Notes: generated by a model not told the origin, from the letters alone. A stretch of DNA of 64,000 nt from Saccharomonospora sp. CUA-673 (GCF_001942305.1 NZ_MKKE01000022.1:62001-126000); one strand, 5' to 3'; shown: positions 1 to 8,643, counted from the first letter of the stretch. Numbers and translations: made by a program.

Positions 1-93
1 GGGCGACGGTTCGGCGACGAAACCGAGCCTGAACTGACCGGACGAAGCGAGAGCACGAGCCGCCGGCCGCGCAGCCGCGGCGAGGTCGAGCGG

Positions 94-684
94 TCAGCCG
101 AGCCGGCGGCCGAGGTCGTCGCGGCTGTTCCAGATGGCCAGCATGCCGTAGGTGAGGGCGGTCGTGAACGGTTGCGCCAGGATGACCCAGCCGGTCTCGA
201 GCACGGGCGCGGCTTCGACGACCTCGCCCACCGACGGTGCATCGGTGATGGCGTAGCTGCTGCCGGCGAACGACAGGCCCATCTGCATCGCGAGCCATGC
301 GGACAGCGCCGAGCCGAGAACGGCGGCGATCAGCACCACGGGTCCGCGGCGTTCGCGCATGAGCCACACGACGATGCCGACGCCGATTCCGGCGGCGAGG
401 CCGAGCAGCATGAACACGGCGAGCGCGTCGAAGCGGTGCCAGCTCTCCATCTGCAGGGGCAGCTCGCCGGTCTGGCCGCCGACGATCCGCATGCGTTGCG
501 GCGGGGCCAGCCACGACCAGAGCAGGCCGAGGGGAATGCCGACGAGGGCGACGAAGGACACGACGCTGATGGCGGGGAGCAGGTCGGCCTTGACGACCAC
601 CTTGGGCCGCTCGACGCGGACCCCGGTGAACGCCAGCGCGGACCACTCGGGCTGTGCGGATTGCTCCGTCCGCTGCTGTGACAA
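94..684 (-). CDS. DUF2567-like integral membrane protein
   Basis: Predicted 196-residue membrane protein of unknown function. After a short charged N-terminus it has four hydrophobic stretches: LLPAISVVSFVALVGIPLGL, then ones around ALAVFMLLGLAAGIGVGIVV, VVLIAAVLGSALSAWLAM and the C-terminal VILAQPFTTALTYGMLAIWN. Size and layout fit the actinobacterial DUF2567 family; the assignment is from memory of the family. The reading frame is open to 990, but I choose the TTG at 684 because a GAGGAGG Shine-Dalgarno sits 7 nt upstream and the extra N-terminus looks like non-coding Arg/Gly-rich translation. It follows the SulP-carbonic anhydrase gene on the same strand. Confidence 0.6.
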   Translation of the reverse strand: MSQQRTEQSAQPEWSALAFTGVRVERPKVVVKADLLPAISVVSFVALVGIPLGLLWSWLAPPQRMRIVGGQTGELPLQMESWHRFDALAVFMLLGLAAGIGVGIVVWLMRERRGPVVLIAAVLGSALSAWLAMQMGLSFAGSSYAITDAPSVGEVVEAAPVLETGWVILAQPFTTALTYGMLAIWNSRDDLGRRLG

Positions 685-986
685 CCGACGTCCTCCTCGC
701 CTACCACGTGCTGACGGTGACGAGCCTAGTCCGTCCGCTCCGGCGTCTGCTGCAGGCCGTCCGTCACCGGGTCGTGTGCGTGGGATGGTCGACGACCGTG
801 CGCGGGCGGCACGTGCGGCCTCCGCCGGGGTCACCGGCAGGAGGCCGCCACGATGGCCGCGGCCGCGGCGGCGGGCTCGATCATCGTCTCCGCCACCGCC
901 CGTCGCGCGGGCCGAGCCGTAGGCAGAGCCACGCGTCGGCCTCGCCGACGGCATGCTCGACCCTAGCCCGCCCGCGCCGACGGCCG

Positions 987-3620
987 TCACGGGGTCTCGA
1001 CCACGTCGTGCGCGCCGGCCGGTTCGAAATGTCCGGTGTCCGGGTCCAGCAGGTAGACGCGCGCGTGACCGAGGTCGAAGTACATGCCGGTCAGGGTCAG
1101 TTCTCCGCGGTCGATCGCGTCGGCCACCAGCGGCGATTCGCGCAGGTGCTCGAGCTGCTGCAGGACGTTGTGCAGGGCCAGCGCGTCGCCCGGGTGGTCG
1201 GGTTCGGCTCCGCCGAGCAGCACCGGTTCACTCTCCCTGCTGCGCTGCAGACCGGCCCGACCGTGTTCGAGCCAGTCGGCCAGCGCGGTCAGTCCGTCGG
1301 GCGCCTTGCCCACGACCGCGCGCATCGCGCCGCACGAGGAGTGGCCGCACACGACGATCTCGTTGACCCCGAGCACGCTCACCGCGAACTCGACCGACGA
1401 CCACACCGAGGCCCCACCGCCGGCGTCGGCGCTGTGCGGGGGCACGAGGTTGCCGACGTTGCGGACGGTGAACATGTCGCCGGGCCCACTGGTGGTGATC
1501 ATGTTCGGCACGATGCGCGCGTCGGCGCACGTGATGAACAGTGTGTGCGGGTGCTGACCGGCGGCCAGTTTGCTCATCGTGCCGCGCACGAGCGGCGCCG
1601 TGCGGTTCTGGAACTCGGATGTGCCGCGGCGCAGCGGGGCCCGCTGGTCCGGGATCGCCACGTCGGCCGCCGGAACGTCGACGCGACCGTTCCCGTCCGC
1701 ACCGTCGTTCGCCGAGCCCGAACCGGCACCGGAACCGTTGTCGGGGCCGTTGCGAGAACCGTTGCGAGAACCGTTGCCCGTGCCGTTGCGTTGTCCGATC
1801 CGGAATCGCTTGCTGGCCCGGATGCGCTTGACGGTGCGAAGTCGTCGCGCCGGGTTCTCACTCCGGGTGCCGCCACTGTCCGACGTGGAGCTCGTCGCCG
1901 GGCGTCCCGGCGACCCCACAGACTCCGACTCCGCAGACTCCGAGCCCACAGAACTCTCCGGGGACTCCGGAGTCCCCGACGCCGGCCCGGAGTTCGACTC
2001 CGCCGCTGCCGACTCGGAAAGGTAGCCGTCGCGGGCCATCCACTCCGACCACGGGGCGAGGAACCTCGGGACGGCGACGCCCGCACGGTCCTTGCGCACG
2101 ATGGGGCTGCCGTTCTTGCCGCGGGCGAACCAGGGGTGTCCGACCTCGTCGACGATGACGGTGCCGCCGCTGCGTTCGTAGGACTGTTGCCAGGCGTGCA
2201 GGCAGTCGAACGAGGCATGATCGAGGTAGTCGACCACGAGCTCGAGCCGCACCGTGTGGCCGGCCGGAAGTCCATTGAGGACAGCCGAGAGTCGCGGCAC
2301 GGACAGGAACGTGAGCGCACCCTCGACGACGATGTGGTAGCCGTCGCCGTCGTGTTCGGTGTGCACGCCCGACCACATGGTGCGGCTGAGCATGAGCACG
2401 AGCGACAGACCGATACCGATGAGCACGCCCGTCAGCAGGTCGATCGTGACGACACCGGCGACGGTGACGACGTACAGCGGCAGGTCGCCGTGCTTGCGCA
2501 CCTCGCGGATGTGCGCGACGTTCACGAGTTTGGCGCCGACGTGCACGAGCAGGCCGGCCAGCGCGGCCAGCGGGATGCTCTCGATCAGCACCGCGAGCAG
2601 GGCGGTGAACAGCAGCACCCACACGCCGTGCAGGATCGCCGAGCCCCGGGTCTTCGCACCGGCGTTCACGTTGGTGGTGCTGCGCACGATCACGCCGGTG
2701 ATGGGCAGGCCGCCGAGAGCACCGCTGGTCATGTTGCCGACACCCTGGCCGACGAGCTCACGGTCGAAGTTGCCGCGCTTGCCGGTGTGCATCTTGTCGA
2801 CCGCGACCGCGGACAGCAGGGATTCGATGCTCGCGATCAGGGCGATGGTCAGCACCGCCACGGCGAACTCCATCCACACCGCCTCGGGCAGCTGCGGCAT
2901 GAATTGCAGGTCGAGGACGTCGCCCGGCAACTGCACGCGCTCGGCGGACGAGCTCGTCACGGCGGCGAGCACCGTCACCAGCACGATCGCCGCGAGCGGC
3001 GCCGGCACCTTGCGCACGGACCGCGGAAGCTTCCCCCAGGCCAGGAGGATCGCCAGCACCAGCAGGCCGAGGAACGCGGCCGAGCCGTGCAGGTCGAGCA
3101 GCTGACCCGGCAGCTGCACGATGTTGGCGATGGCGGAGCTGTTGGAGTCTCCGCCGAGGATGACGTGCAGCTGTCCCAGCACGATCGTGATGCCGATGCC
3201 GGCCAACATGCCGTGCACGATCGCCGGGGAGATCGCCAATGCGGCCCGCGCGATGCGGCTCAGTCCGAAAAGGACCTGAAGCGCACCCGCGGCCAACGTG
3301 ATCGCACAGGTGACGGCCCAGCCGAACTGGTTGATGGTCTCGGCCATCACGACGGTGAGGCCGGCTGCGGGGCCGCTGACCTGCAGGGGCGAGCCGCCGA
3401 CGGCACCGGCGACGATGCCGCCGACGACGGCGGCGATCAGACCTGCGGCGATCGGTGCGCCCGAGGCGAGCGCGATGCCGAGGGACAGGGGTACGGCGAC
3501 GAGGAACACCACGAGCGACGCCGGAACGTCGTGGCGCAGCACGGTTCGCCACCAGGGAACGGCATCGGCATCGCCGGGGTCCCCTTTCTGGTCGCTTTCC
3601 TGACCGGTTGTCAGCGTCAT
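987..3620 (-). CDS. SulP anion transporter fused to STAS and beta-carbonic anhydrase
   Basis: Fusion of 877 residues. Residues about 25-410 are a SulP/SLC26 membrane domain (HDVPASLVVFLVAVPLSLGI, GSPLQVSGPAAGLTVV). Residues about 420-500 look like a cytoplasmic STAS domain. A low-complexity Ser/Glu/Gly/Asn linker follows. Residues about 665-877 are a beta-carbonic anhydrase with the zinc motifs TCADARIVP (Cys, Asp-Arg dyad) and CGHSSCGAM (His-x2-Cys). The likely role is bicarbonate uptake coupled to CO2/HCO3- interconversion at the inner face of the membrane. The fusion type is known in actinobacteria (Rv3273 of M. tuberculosis is similar). ATG 3620 is chosen because GAGGAGG lies 8 nt upstream. 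Substrate specificity is inferred from the fused anhydrase. Confidence 0.92.
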   Translation of the reverse strand: MTLTTGQESDQKGDPGDADAVPWWRTVLRHDVPASLVVFLVAVPLSLGIALASGAPIAAGLIAAVVGGIVAGAVGGSPLQVSGPAAGLTVVMAETINQFGWAVTCAITLAAGALQVLFGLSRIARAALAISPAIVHGMLAGIGITIVLGQLHVILGGDSNSSAIANIVQLPGQLLDLHGSAAFLGLLVLAILLAWGKLPRSVRKVPAPLAAIVLVTVLAAVTSSSAERVQLPGDVLDLQFMPQLPEAVWMEFAVAVLTIALIASIESLLSAVAVDKMHTGKRGNFDRELVGQGVGNMTSGALGGLPITGVIVRSTTNVNAGAKTRGSAILHGVWVLLFTALLAVLIESIPLAALAGLLVHVGAKLVNVAHIREVRKHGDLPLYVVTVAGVVTIDLLTGVLIGIGLSLVLMLSRTMWSGVHTEHDGDGYHIVVEGALTFLSVPRLSAVLNGLPAGHTVRLELVVDYLDHASFDCLHAWQQSYERSGGTVIVDEVGHPWFARGKNGSPIVRKDRAGVAVPRFLAPWSEWMARDGYLSESAAAESNSGPASGTPESPESSVGSESAESESVGSPGRPATSSTSDSGGTRSENPARRLRTVKRIRASKRFRIGQRNGTGNGSRNGSRNGPDNGSGAGSGSANDGADGNGRVDVPAADVAIPDQRAPLRRGTSEFQNRTAPLVRGTMSKLAAGQHPHTLFITCADARIVPNMITTSGPGDMFTVRNVGNLVPPHSADAGGGASVWSSVEFAVSVLGVNEIVVCGHSSCGAMRAVVGKAPDGLTALADWLEHGRAGLQRSRESEPVLLGGAEPDHPGDALALHNVLQQLEHLRESPLVADAIDRGELTLTGMYFDLGHARVYLLDPDTGHFEPAGAHDVVETP

Positions 3621-4052
3621 CGAAACGGCCTCCTCGAGGTCGGGAACGAATCCCACTCACGTTTTCGCGGTGGGAGCAATGGCGCTCGGTCGACGGCGAC
3701 CGCGGAACCCCCGAGCCGACCCGCGACCGTCGTCGGACGCGGCGCGTCGGAGTCCGCGCGCTTGCAAGTACCAACACCAGGTACCAGAGGAAGACCCCGA
3801 ATGTCCCGTTTCCGAAAGGAACTCTCATTCGGTGCTTACGTGAACGTCACTCCACAGAGGACTGACGGACGACAAGATCAACATCTACGGGTGGTCTGCT
3901 ACTCACCCGAAAAAAGGATATTTGGGATGGCATGGTCACCGAATGCGCTCGCCGGCCCGTGAACACAATGACCACAACCGGATTGGGTGATTTCACCTCG
4001 AACGCCGCTCGGAAATCCCCCGTTCACCTTCGAGCGAGCACCGAGGAGGCGC
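3621..4052. other. Intergenic region between pimB and the SulP-carbonic anhydrase gene
   Basis: About 430 nt with lower GC than the surroundings and no convincing gene; a 53-codon plus-strand frame at 3801 lacks the genome's GC3 bias and a ribosome site. It must hold the promoter of the minus-strand SulP fusion gene. Small symmetries are present: GTACC...GGTAC arms at 3768-3772 and 3780-3784, and GGTGATTTCACC at 3986-3997. I cannot assign a regulator to either. Confidence 0.5.
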
Positions 4053-5207
4053 CTACCGACGGGCCGGTGCCCGTCCGTCGAGCAACGCGGCGAGGCGGGC
4101 GGCGAGCACGTCCCACCGCCAGTGCTCTGTCACCCACGCGCGTCCCGCCTCGCCCATGGCGCGGGCGCGCACCGGGTCGGCCAACAGGGACGAGAGCGTG
4201 TCGACGAGCTGTTCGCGTTTCCTGCCGTCGACGACGTGTCCGGTCACCTCGTCGCGGACGGTTTCCGGGGCGCCGCCGGAGTTTCCGGCGACGACGGGCA
4301 GGCCCGTGGCGGACGCCTCGAGGTAGACGATGCCGAGGCCTTCGACGTCGAGTCCCTTCCCGCGGGTGCGCGCGGGCATGGCGAACACGTCGCCCGCGGT
4401 GTAGTGCGCGGGCAGTTCCTCGGCGGGCACGGAGCCGGTGAACACGACATCGTCGACGACGTCCTCGTGTTCGGCGAGTGCGGTGAGCTGGGGGCGGTAG
4501 GGGCCGCCGCCGACGATCAGCAGCGCGGCGTCGGGCACGCGGGTGCGGATCTCGGGGAGCGCGCGGATGAGCATGTCCTGGCCCTTGCGGGGCACGAGCC
4601 GGGACACGCACACGATGGTCGGCCGGTCGCCGAGGCCGTAGCGGGCGCGCAGTTCGGCGCGCGCGGCCGGGTCGGGGCGGAACGTCTCGGGGTCGACACC
4701 GGAGGGCAGGTGTTCGAGGCCGGCCAGCGGTCCGAAGGCGGAGGCGAACCGTTGGCGGGTGTAATCGCTGACGTAGGTGACGGCGTCGACGGTGTCGCCG
4801 ATGCGGCGCAGGGCCTGGCGGGCGGCGGGCAGCATGGACCAGCCGACCTCGTGGCCGTGGGTGGAGGCGACGATGCGCCGGGCGCCGGCGGCGCGCAGCG
4901 GGGCGCCGAGGAGCGCGAGCGGGGCGGCGGCGCCGAACCAGACGGTGTCGCAGCCGCGGGAGCGGATCAGCTCGGCGGCGCGGCGGTACACGTCGGGGGT
5001 GGGGAGCATGAGCGACGTCGGGTGCCGCACGACGTCGGAGGGCTGGCGCGCGTCGAACTCACGGGACGATCCGGAGGCGCGCTCCCAGGTGGGTGCGTAG
5101 ACGACGAGGTCGTCGGCGGGCAGGCGCGAGGTGAGGGCCTGCAGGTAGGACTGGATGCCGCCGGGCCGGGGCGGGAAGTCGTTGGTCACCAGGAGCGTTC
5201 GGCGCAT
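4053..5207 (-). CDS. pimB: GDP-mannose-dependent mannosyltransferase PimB (PimB')
   Basis: 384-residue GT-B glycosyltransferase of family GT4. It likely adds the second mannose to phosphatidylinositol monomannoside on the cytoplasmic face, giving PIM2 and feeding phosphatidylinositol mannoside, lipomannan and lipoarabinomannan synthesis. The N-terminal acceptor domain starts TLLVTNDFPPRPGGIQSYL. The donor domain has LPSGVDPETFRPD, VSRLVPRKGQDMLI and the EGLGIVYLEASATGLPVVAG block with the two GT4 glutamates. Length and motifs match Rv2188c, and an NlpC/P60 gene next door repeats the mycobacterial neighbourhood (Rv2190c), which supports PimB' over a generic GT4. ATG 5207 is the only good start. 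Confidence 0.88.
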   Translation of the reverse strand: MRRTLLVTNDFPPRPGGIQSYLQALTSRLPADDLVVYAPTWERASGSSREFDARQPSDVVRHPTSLMLPTPDVYRRAAELIRSRGCDTVWFGAAAPLALLGAPLRAAGARRIVASTHGHEVGWSMLPAARQALRRIGDTVDAVTYVSDYTRQRFASAFGPLAGLEHLPSGVDPETFRPDPAARAELRARYGLGDRPTIVCVSRLVPRKGQDMLIRALPEIRTRVPDAALLIVGGGPYRPQLTALAEHEDVVDDVVFTGSVPAEELPAHYTAGDVFAMPARTRGKGLDVEGLGIVYLEASATGLPVVAGNSGGAPETVRDEVTGHVVDGRKREQLVDTLSSLLADPVRARAMGEAGRAWVTEHWRWDVLAARLAALLDGRAPARR

Positions 5208-5249
5208 GGTGCCACGCTATCCCGCCCCGGACGGGCGGCTCGTGGAGTG

Positions 5250-6323
5250 TCAGGCGACGCGCACGGCGCCGCTGTACTCGTCCTGCAGCGGCGACACCTT
5301 GACGACGTCACCGGTGGTCGGCGCGTGGACCATCTGGCCGTCGCCGACGTAGATGCCCACGTGGTACGCGGGCGAACCGGAGAACACGAGGTCGCCGGGT
5401 GCCAGCTGGTCACGGGACACCGGGGTGCCCGCACCGGACTGCTGCGAGGAGGCGGTCCTCGGGATCGAGACACCGGCCTGCTGGTAGGCCCACGACGTCA
5501 GACCGGAGCAGTCGAACGTGTCCGGTCCGGTGGCGCCGTAGACGTACGGGCTGCCCCGCTTGCCCAGTGCGGCGTTGACCGCGGTCTGGGCGGCGGCACC
5601 GGGGGCGGTGACCTCACCGGGGTCGGCACCGACGTCCTGCAGCGAGGCGCTCTCGGCCTCGTTGAGGAGACCGGCGGCTTCCTCCGCCTCGGCGATCTGC
5701 TCGTCGAGGCGGTCCTTGCGCTCCGAGATGTCGTTCTCGAGTTCCGCGGCCGCATCCTCGGCGGCCGATGCCTTGTTCCTGGCATCGGTGGCCTGCTTCT
5801 CGGCCGCGGCGGCCGAGTCGACAGCGCCGCGGAGCTTGCTGAGCGCCTTGTTGCGGTCGGCGGCGATGACGTCCAGTGCCGACGAGCGTTCGAGGAAGTC
5901 CTGTGCCGAGTCACCGGTGAGCAGCGCCGACATGCGGTTCATCTGCGATCCGCTGGCGAACGACGCGCCGGCGAACCGGTCGACGTCCACCCGGTAGCGC
6001 TCCTCGTCCGCCTCGGCGCGCTTCTTGGCCTGCTGCGCGCCGGTGAGCTGCCGGTTGGCCTGACGCAGTTCGTCCTGCTTGGCCTCGAGGTCCTCCTGCG
6101 CCCGCAGGTGTTCCTCGTTCAGCTTCTCCGCCCGCTCCGAGAGGTCGTAGTACCGCTGGAGCGCGTCGGACTCGGCCGGCTGCTGTGCTACGGGGGGTGT
6201 TTGGGGGGCGGGGTTGGGGGAGGCGGTCGCCGGTGACTGGAAGGTGACAACCGCGACGACGGCGGTGGCCGCCAGCGCGCTCGACATCACGCGCTTCACG
6301 GGTTGCGACTGCACGTCGCTCAT
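5250..6323 (-). CDS. Secreted NlpC/P60 peptidoglycan endopeptidase
   Basis: 357-residue exported cell-wall hydrolase. A Sec-type signal peptide (residues 1 to about 32, SALAATAVVAVVTFQSPATA) leads to a long coiled-coil region (about 55-235; many Ala/Glu/Lys heptads). The NlpC/P60 domain follows (about 250-357), with the nucleophile Cys in FDCSGLTSWAYQQAG (about residue 271), the catalytic His in YHVGIYVGDG and a downstream MVHAP. It likely cleaves the D-iGlu-mDAP bond of stem peptides during division; the coiled coil resembles RipA/RipC-type hydrolases that answer to FtsEX. ATG 6323 follows AAAGGAG. The upstream region holds two sets of direct repeats that may be regulatory. Confidence 0.9.
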   Translation of the reverse strand: MSDVQSQPVKRVMSSALAATAVVAVVTFQSPATASPNPAPQTPPVAQQPAESDALQRYYDLSERAEKLNEEHLRAQEDLEAKQDELRQANRQLTGAQQAKKRAEADEERYRVDVDRFAGASFASGSQMNRMSALLTGDSAQDFLERSSALDVIAADRNKALSKLRGAVDSAAAAEKQATDARNKASAAEDAAAELENDISERKDRLDEQIAEAEEAAGLLNEAESASLQDVGADPGEVTAPGAAAQTAVNAALGKRGSPYVYGATGPDTFDCSGLTSWAYQQAGVSIPRTASSQQSGAGTPVSRDQLAPGDLVFSGSPAYHVGIYVGDGQMVHAPTTGDVVKVSPLQDEYSGAVRVA

Positions 6324-6438
6324 GTCTCCTTTGCGGTCCAGCCGCCTACCGGTCGGTTCGGGCGAGGTCGGGGGTCCTCGCCACATCCCGTGTCGGGCGC
6401 AGCAGCGTGGGCCGGCATGGAGGGCATGGCCGTCTCTG

Positions 6439-6477
6439 TTGGCAGATACCACCGGTAGATCTTTGGCAGATACCACC
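6439..6477. repeat. Perfect 15-bp direct repeat, 24-bp period, upstream of NlpC/P60 gene
   Basis: TTGGCAGATACCACC occurs at 6439-6453 and again at 6463-6477, separated by GGTAGATCT. The element is about 115-155 bp upstream of the hydrolase start codon. It is a candidate operator pair or a short tandem duplication. Confidence 0.8.
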
Positions 6478-6747
6478 ACAGAGGCTCGGAGCGATTCCGA
6501 TTCCATGCCGCGCGGCTGTGCACGACGTCCGGCGCAGCTCCCCGACATAAGCTGCTTCGGCGGCGACCTCGCGTCGCCGAACGTGTGGGACGGCTGCCTG
6601 ACGCGAGATCTCGGCCAGGTTACGAAACCCGGTGGGCCACGTCCAGCAACAGCACGGTGTCATTCGCCGATCGCCGGGGCCTACACGTTCGGACCAGCGG
6701 TTCCTCTGACGCTGTGACCGGTCTTACACAGCGCATGCGAACTGGCC

Positions 6748-6781
6748 TGGACCGTTCACCCGATCGATTGGACCGCTCACC
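6748..6781. repeat. 13-bp direct repeat with 21-bp period
   Basis: TGGACCGTTCACC (6748-6760) and TGGACCGCTCACC (6769-6781) differ at one base and are spaced by two helical turns, as expected for side-by-side protein binding. The position far upstream of the NlpC/P60 gene suggests, but does not prove, a regulatory role. Confidence 0.5.
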
Positions 6782-6833
6782 GCACAACCCACCGCCCGAC
6801 GAACGTCGGGCGTGTCGTCCCCGGCGGACGGTG

Positions 6834-7151
6834 TCAGCCCGCCCGCTGTCCGTCGCCGCCGGATTCGTCCGCATCACTCGCCGAGTCGGTACTCGCCGGT
6901 TCGGTGCCCGACGGGCGGACGGGATCGGTGCCGACCGGGTCGAGGGGTTCGACGGGGACCAACCGCAGCCGGGGCCGGCCGTCGGCGGCCGACTCGAGCT
7001 CGGGCGGCGGTCCACCGAGTAACACGCTGACCATGCAGTCGTGACACCCGTGGCCCCGCACGCTGCACCGGTCGCAGTCGATGATCAGCTCGTCATCGCG
7101 CCCGACCTGCGCATCTGGTTCCCGCTGGTGATCGCTTCGCCCTGGTTGCAT
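6834..7151 (-). CDS. Small Cys-rich conserved hypothetical protein
   Basis: About 105 residues. The core ELIIDCDRCSVRGHGCHDCM has four Cys in CxxC-x5-CxxC spacing plus a His, typical of a small zinc ribbon or knuckle. It is followed by VSVLLGGPPELE-like and RLRLVPVEPLDPVG segments and a Ser/Asp/Glu-rich tail. I recall similar short proteins conserved in actinobacteria but know no function. The start is uncertain: ATG 7151 has no clear Shine-Dalgarno and may be leaderless. It sits between the NlpC/P60 gene and a flavoprotein on the same strand. Confidence 0.6.
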   Translation of the reverse strand: MQPGRSDHQREPDAQVGRDDELIIDCDRCSVRGHGCHDCMVSVLLGGPPPELESAADGRPRLRLVPVEPLDPVGTDPVRPSGTEPASTDSASDADESGGDGQRAG

Positions 7152-7224
7152 GCCCGCACGGTAGGACCGGGCACCGACATTTCCGCGACCACTGCCGTCC
7201 GTAGGCAACCCGATCGGGGAACCC

Positions 7225-8643
7225 TCACAGGCCGTACTCCTCGAGGAGCCGGAGCCACACCTCACTGATCGTCGGGAAGGCCGGAACGGCGTGCCACAAC
7301 CGCCGCAGCGGCACCTCCCCGACCACGGCGATCGTCGCGGCGTGCAGGAGCTCGGCGACGTCCTGGCCGACGAACGTCACCCCGACCAGCACCTCACGCC
7401 GGGTGTCGACGACCGCGCGCATCCGGCCGGTGTAGCCCTCGGCGTGCAGCGCCGATCCGGCGACGGCGATGTCGAGTTCCACCGCCCGCTGCCCGGGCCA
7501 TTCGGCCTCCCGTCTGCCGACGGCGGCCACCTCCGGATCGGTGAACACGACCTGGGGAACCGCGTGCCGGTCGGCGGTCGTCGCGTGGCGACTCCACGGG
7601 GCCGGGTCGACGTTCTCGTCGGTCGCCCTGGCGACGACCACATCGCCCACGATGCGCGCCGCGTACTTGCCCTGATGCGTCAGCGGCGCCCTGGCCGTCA
7701 CGTCCCCCGCCGCGTACAGCCACCCGCCGTCCACATCGGATGCCAGTCCGTGGTCGTCGACCGACACCGGCCGGCCGGGTTCCAGACCGACCGACTCCAA
7801 ACCCAACGCGTCGGTCGCGGGACGGCGCCCGGTGGCCAGCAGCAATCGGTCGGCGGTCACGGATCCCTCGGACAACGCCACCCGGACCGAACCATCCATT
7901 TCGGACACCGACTCGGCCCTCGTGTCGGGGTGCAGCCGCACGCCCGCTTCGCGCAGTCCGTCGGCCACGGCGTCGCCTGCGAACTCGGGGTAGCCGGGCA
8001 ACGGCCGCGGACCGGTCATGATCAGGTGCACCTCCGCGCCCAATCGGGCCCATGCCTGCGCGAGCTCGGTGCCGACGACCCCGCCGCCGAGCACGGCCAA
8101 CCGGTGCGGGACCGCCGACGCCGCGGTCGCCTCCCGGGACGTCCACACGAGTTCGTCCGGCAGTCCGTCGAGACCCGGCAACGGCGGACGGGTCGGGACG
8201 CTGCCGGTGCACACGATCACCGCATGCCGCGCGCGCAGAACCCGCTCGTCGCCCGCACCGTCCCCGACCGTCACCTCACGCTCTCCGGTGATCCGTGCGT
8301 GCCCGCGTACCGGCTCGATCCCGGCGCCGCGCACCCAGTCGAACTGTCCGCTGTCATCGCCGCGCCCGGTGAAGTCGTCGCGGCGGGCGAACACCGCGTC
8401 GACGTCGATCCTGCCGTCGTGGTCGACCCCCGGCATCCGCCCGATCGCCGCGAGCAGGCTGCCCGGCCGCAACAACGCCTTGCTCGGGATGCACGCCCAG
8501 TACGAGCATTCGCCGCCGAACCGTTCGTGTTCGACCAGCGCCACGTCGAGGCGTCCCCCGCCGCCGCGCACGACGCGGTCGGCCGCGTTCTCCCCCACCG
8601 GACCGCCGCCGATGACGACGACGTCGTACGCGTTCTCGGTCAT
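7225..8643 (-). CDS. Pyridine nucleotide-disulfide oxidoreductase (dihydrolipoamide dehydrogenase-like)
   Basis: 472-residue FAD enzyme. The FAD fold is at residues 8-22 (VVVIGGGPVGENAA), the redox-active disulfide is C46-SYWA-C51 in GGECSYWACIPSK, and the NAD(P)H fold is LAVLGGGVVGTELAQAWARLG. YAAGDVT and the C-terminal dimerisation domain follow. The C-terminus reads HAVPAFPTISEVW where lipoamide dehydrogenases have HPTxSE; Phe stands in place of the catalytic His, so it is probably not a true E3. It may be a soluble reductase of the actinobacterial MerA/Lpd-like group. It lies just downstream of pntB, suggesting a shared pyridine-nucleotide theme, but a 125-nt gap separates them. Confidence 0.85.
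   Translation of the reverse strand: MTENAYDVVVIGGGPVGENAADRVVRGGGGRLDVALVEHERFGGECSYWACIPSKALLRPGSLLAAIGRMPGVDHDGRIDVDAVFARRDDFTGRGDDSGQFDWVRGAGIEPVRGHARITGEREVTVGDGAGDERVLRARHAVIVCTGSVPTRPPLPGLDGLPDELVWTSREATAASAVPHRLAVLGGGVVGTELAQAWARLGAEVHLIMTGPRPLPGYPEFAGDAVADGLREAGVRLHPDTRAESVSEMDGSVRVALSEGSVTADRLLLATGRRPATDALGLESVGLEPGRPVSVDDHGLASDVDGGWLYAAGDVTARAPLTHQGKYAARIVGDVVVARATDENVDPAPWSRHATTADRHAVPQVVFTDPEVAAVGRREAEWPGQRAVELDIAVAGSALHAEGYTGRMRAVVDTRREVLVGVTFVGQDVAELLHAATIAVVGEVPLRRLWHAVPAFPTISEVWLRLLEEYGL

Larger units (their letters stand above)
6324..6833. other. 510-nt non-coding region upstream of the NlpC/P60 gene
   Basis: No supported gene on either strand. It should contain the promoter and leader of the wall hydrolase gene. 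It carries a perfect 15-bp direct repeat with 24-bp period (6439-6477) and an imperfect 13-bp direct repeat with 21-bp period (6748-6781), described separately. I looked for a ydaO/c-di-AMP riboswitch, which often precedes such genes in actinobacteria, and could not match its conserved blocks. Confidence 0.5.

Noticed and set aside
654..3962. Very long plus-strand open frame of about 1100 codons
   Set aside because: It is antisense to the SulP-carbonic anhydrase gene, is extremely Arg/His/Gly-rich and has no domain; it is open only because GC-rich antisense frames lack stops.
3801..3962. 53-codon plus-strand ORF in the pimB/SulP spacer
   Set aside because: No GC3 bias, no ribosome site and no recognisable feature.
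3987..6236. Long plus-strand frame opposite pimB and the NlpC/P60 gene
   Set aside because: Antisense shadow of two well-supported genes, with low-complexity composition.
6324..6720. ydaO/c-di-AMP riboswitch ahead of the NlpC/P60 gene
   Set aside because: Expected in this setting in many actinobacteria, but the conserved blocks could not be placed; only a short CCCGAACC-like match was seen.
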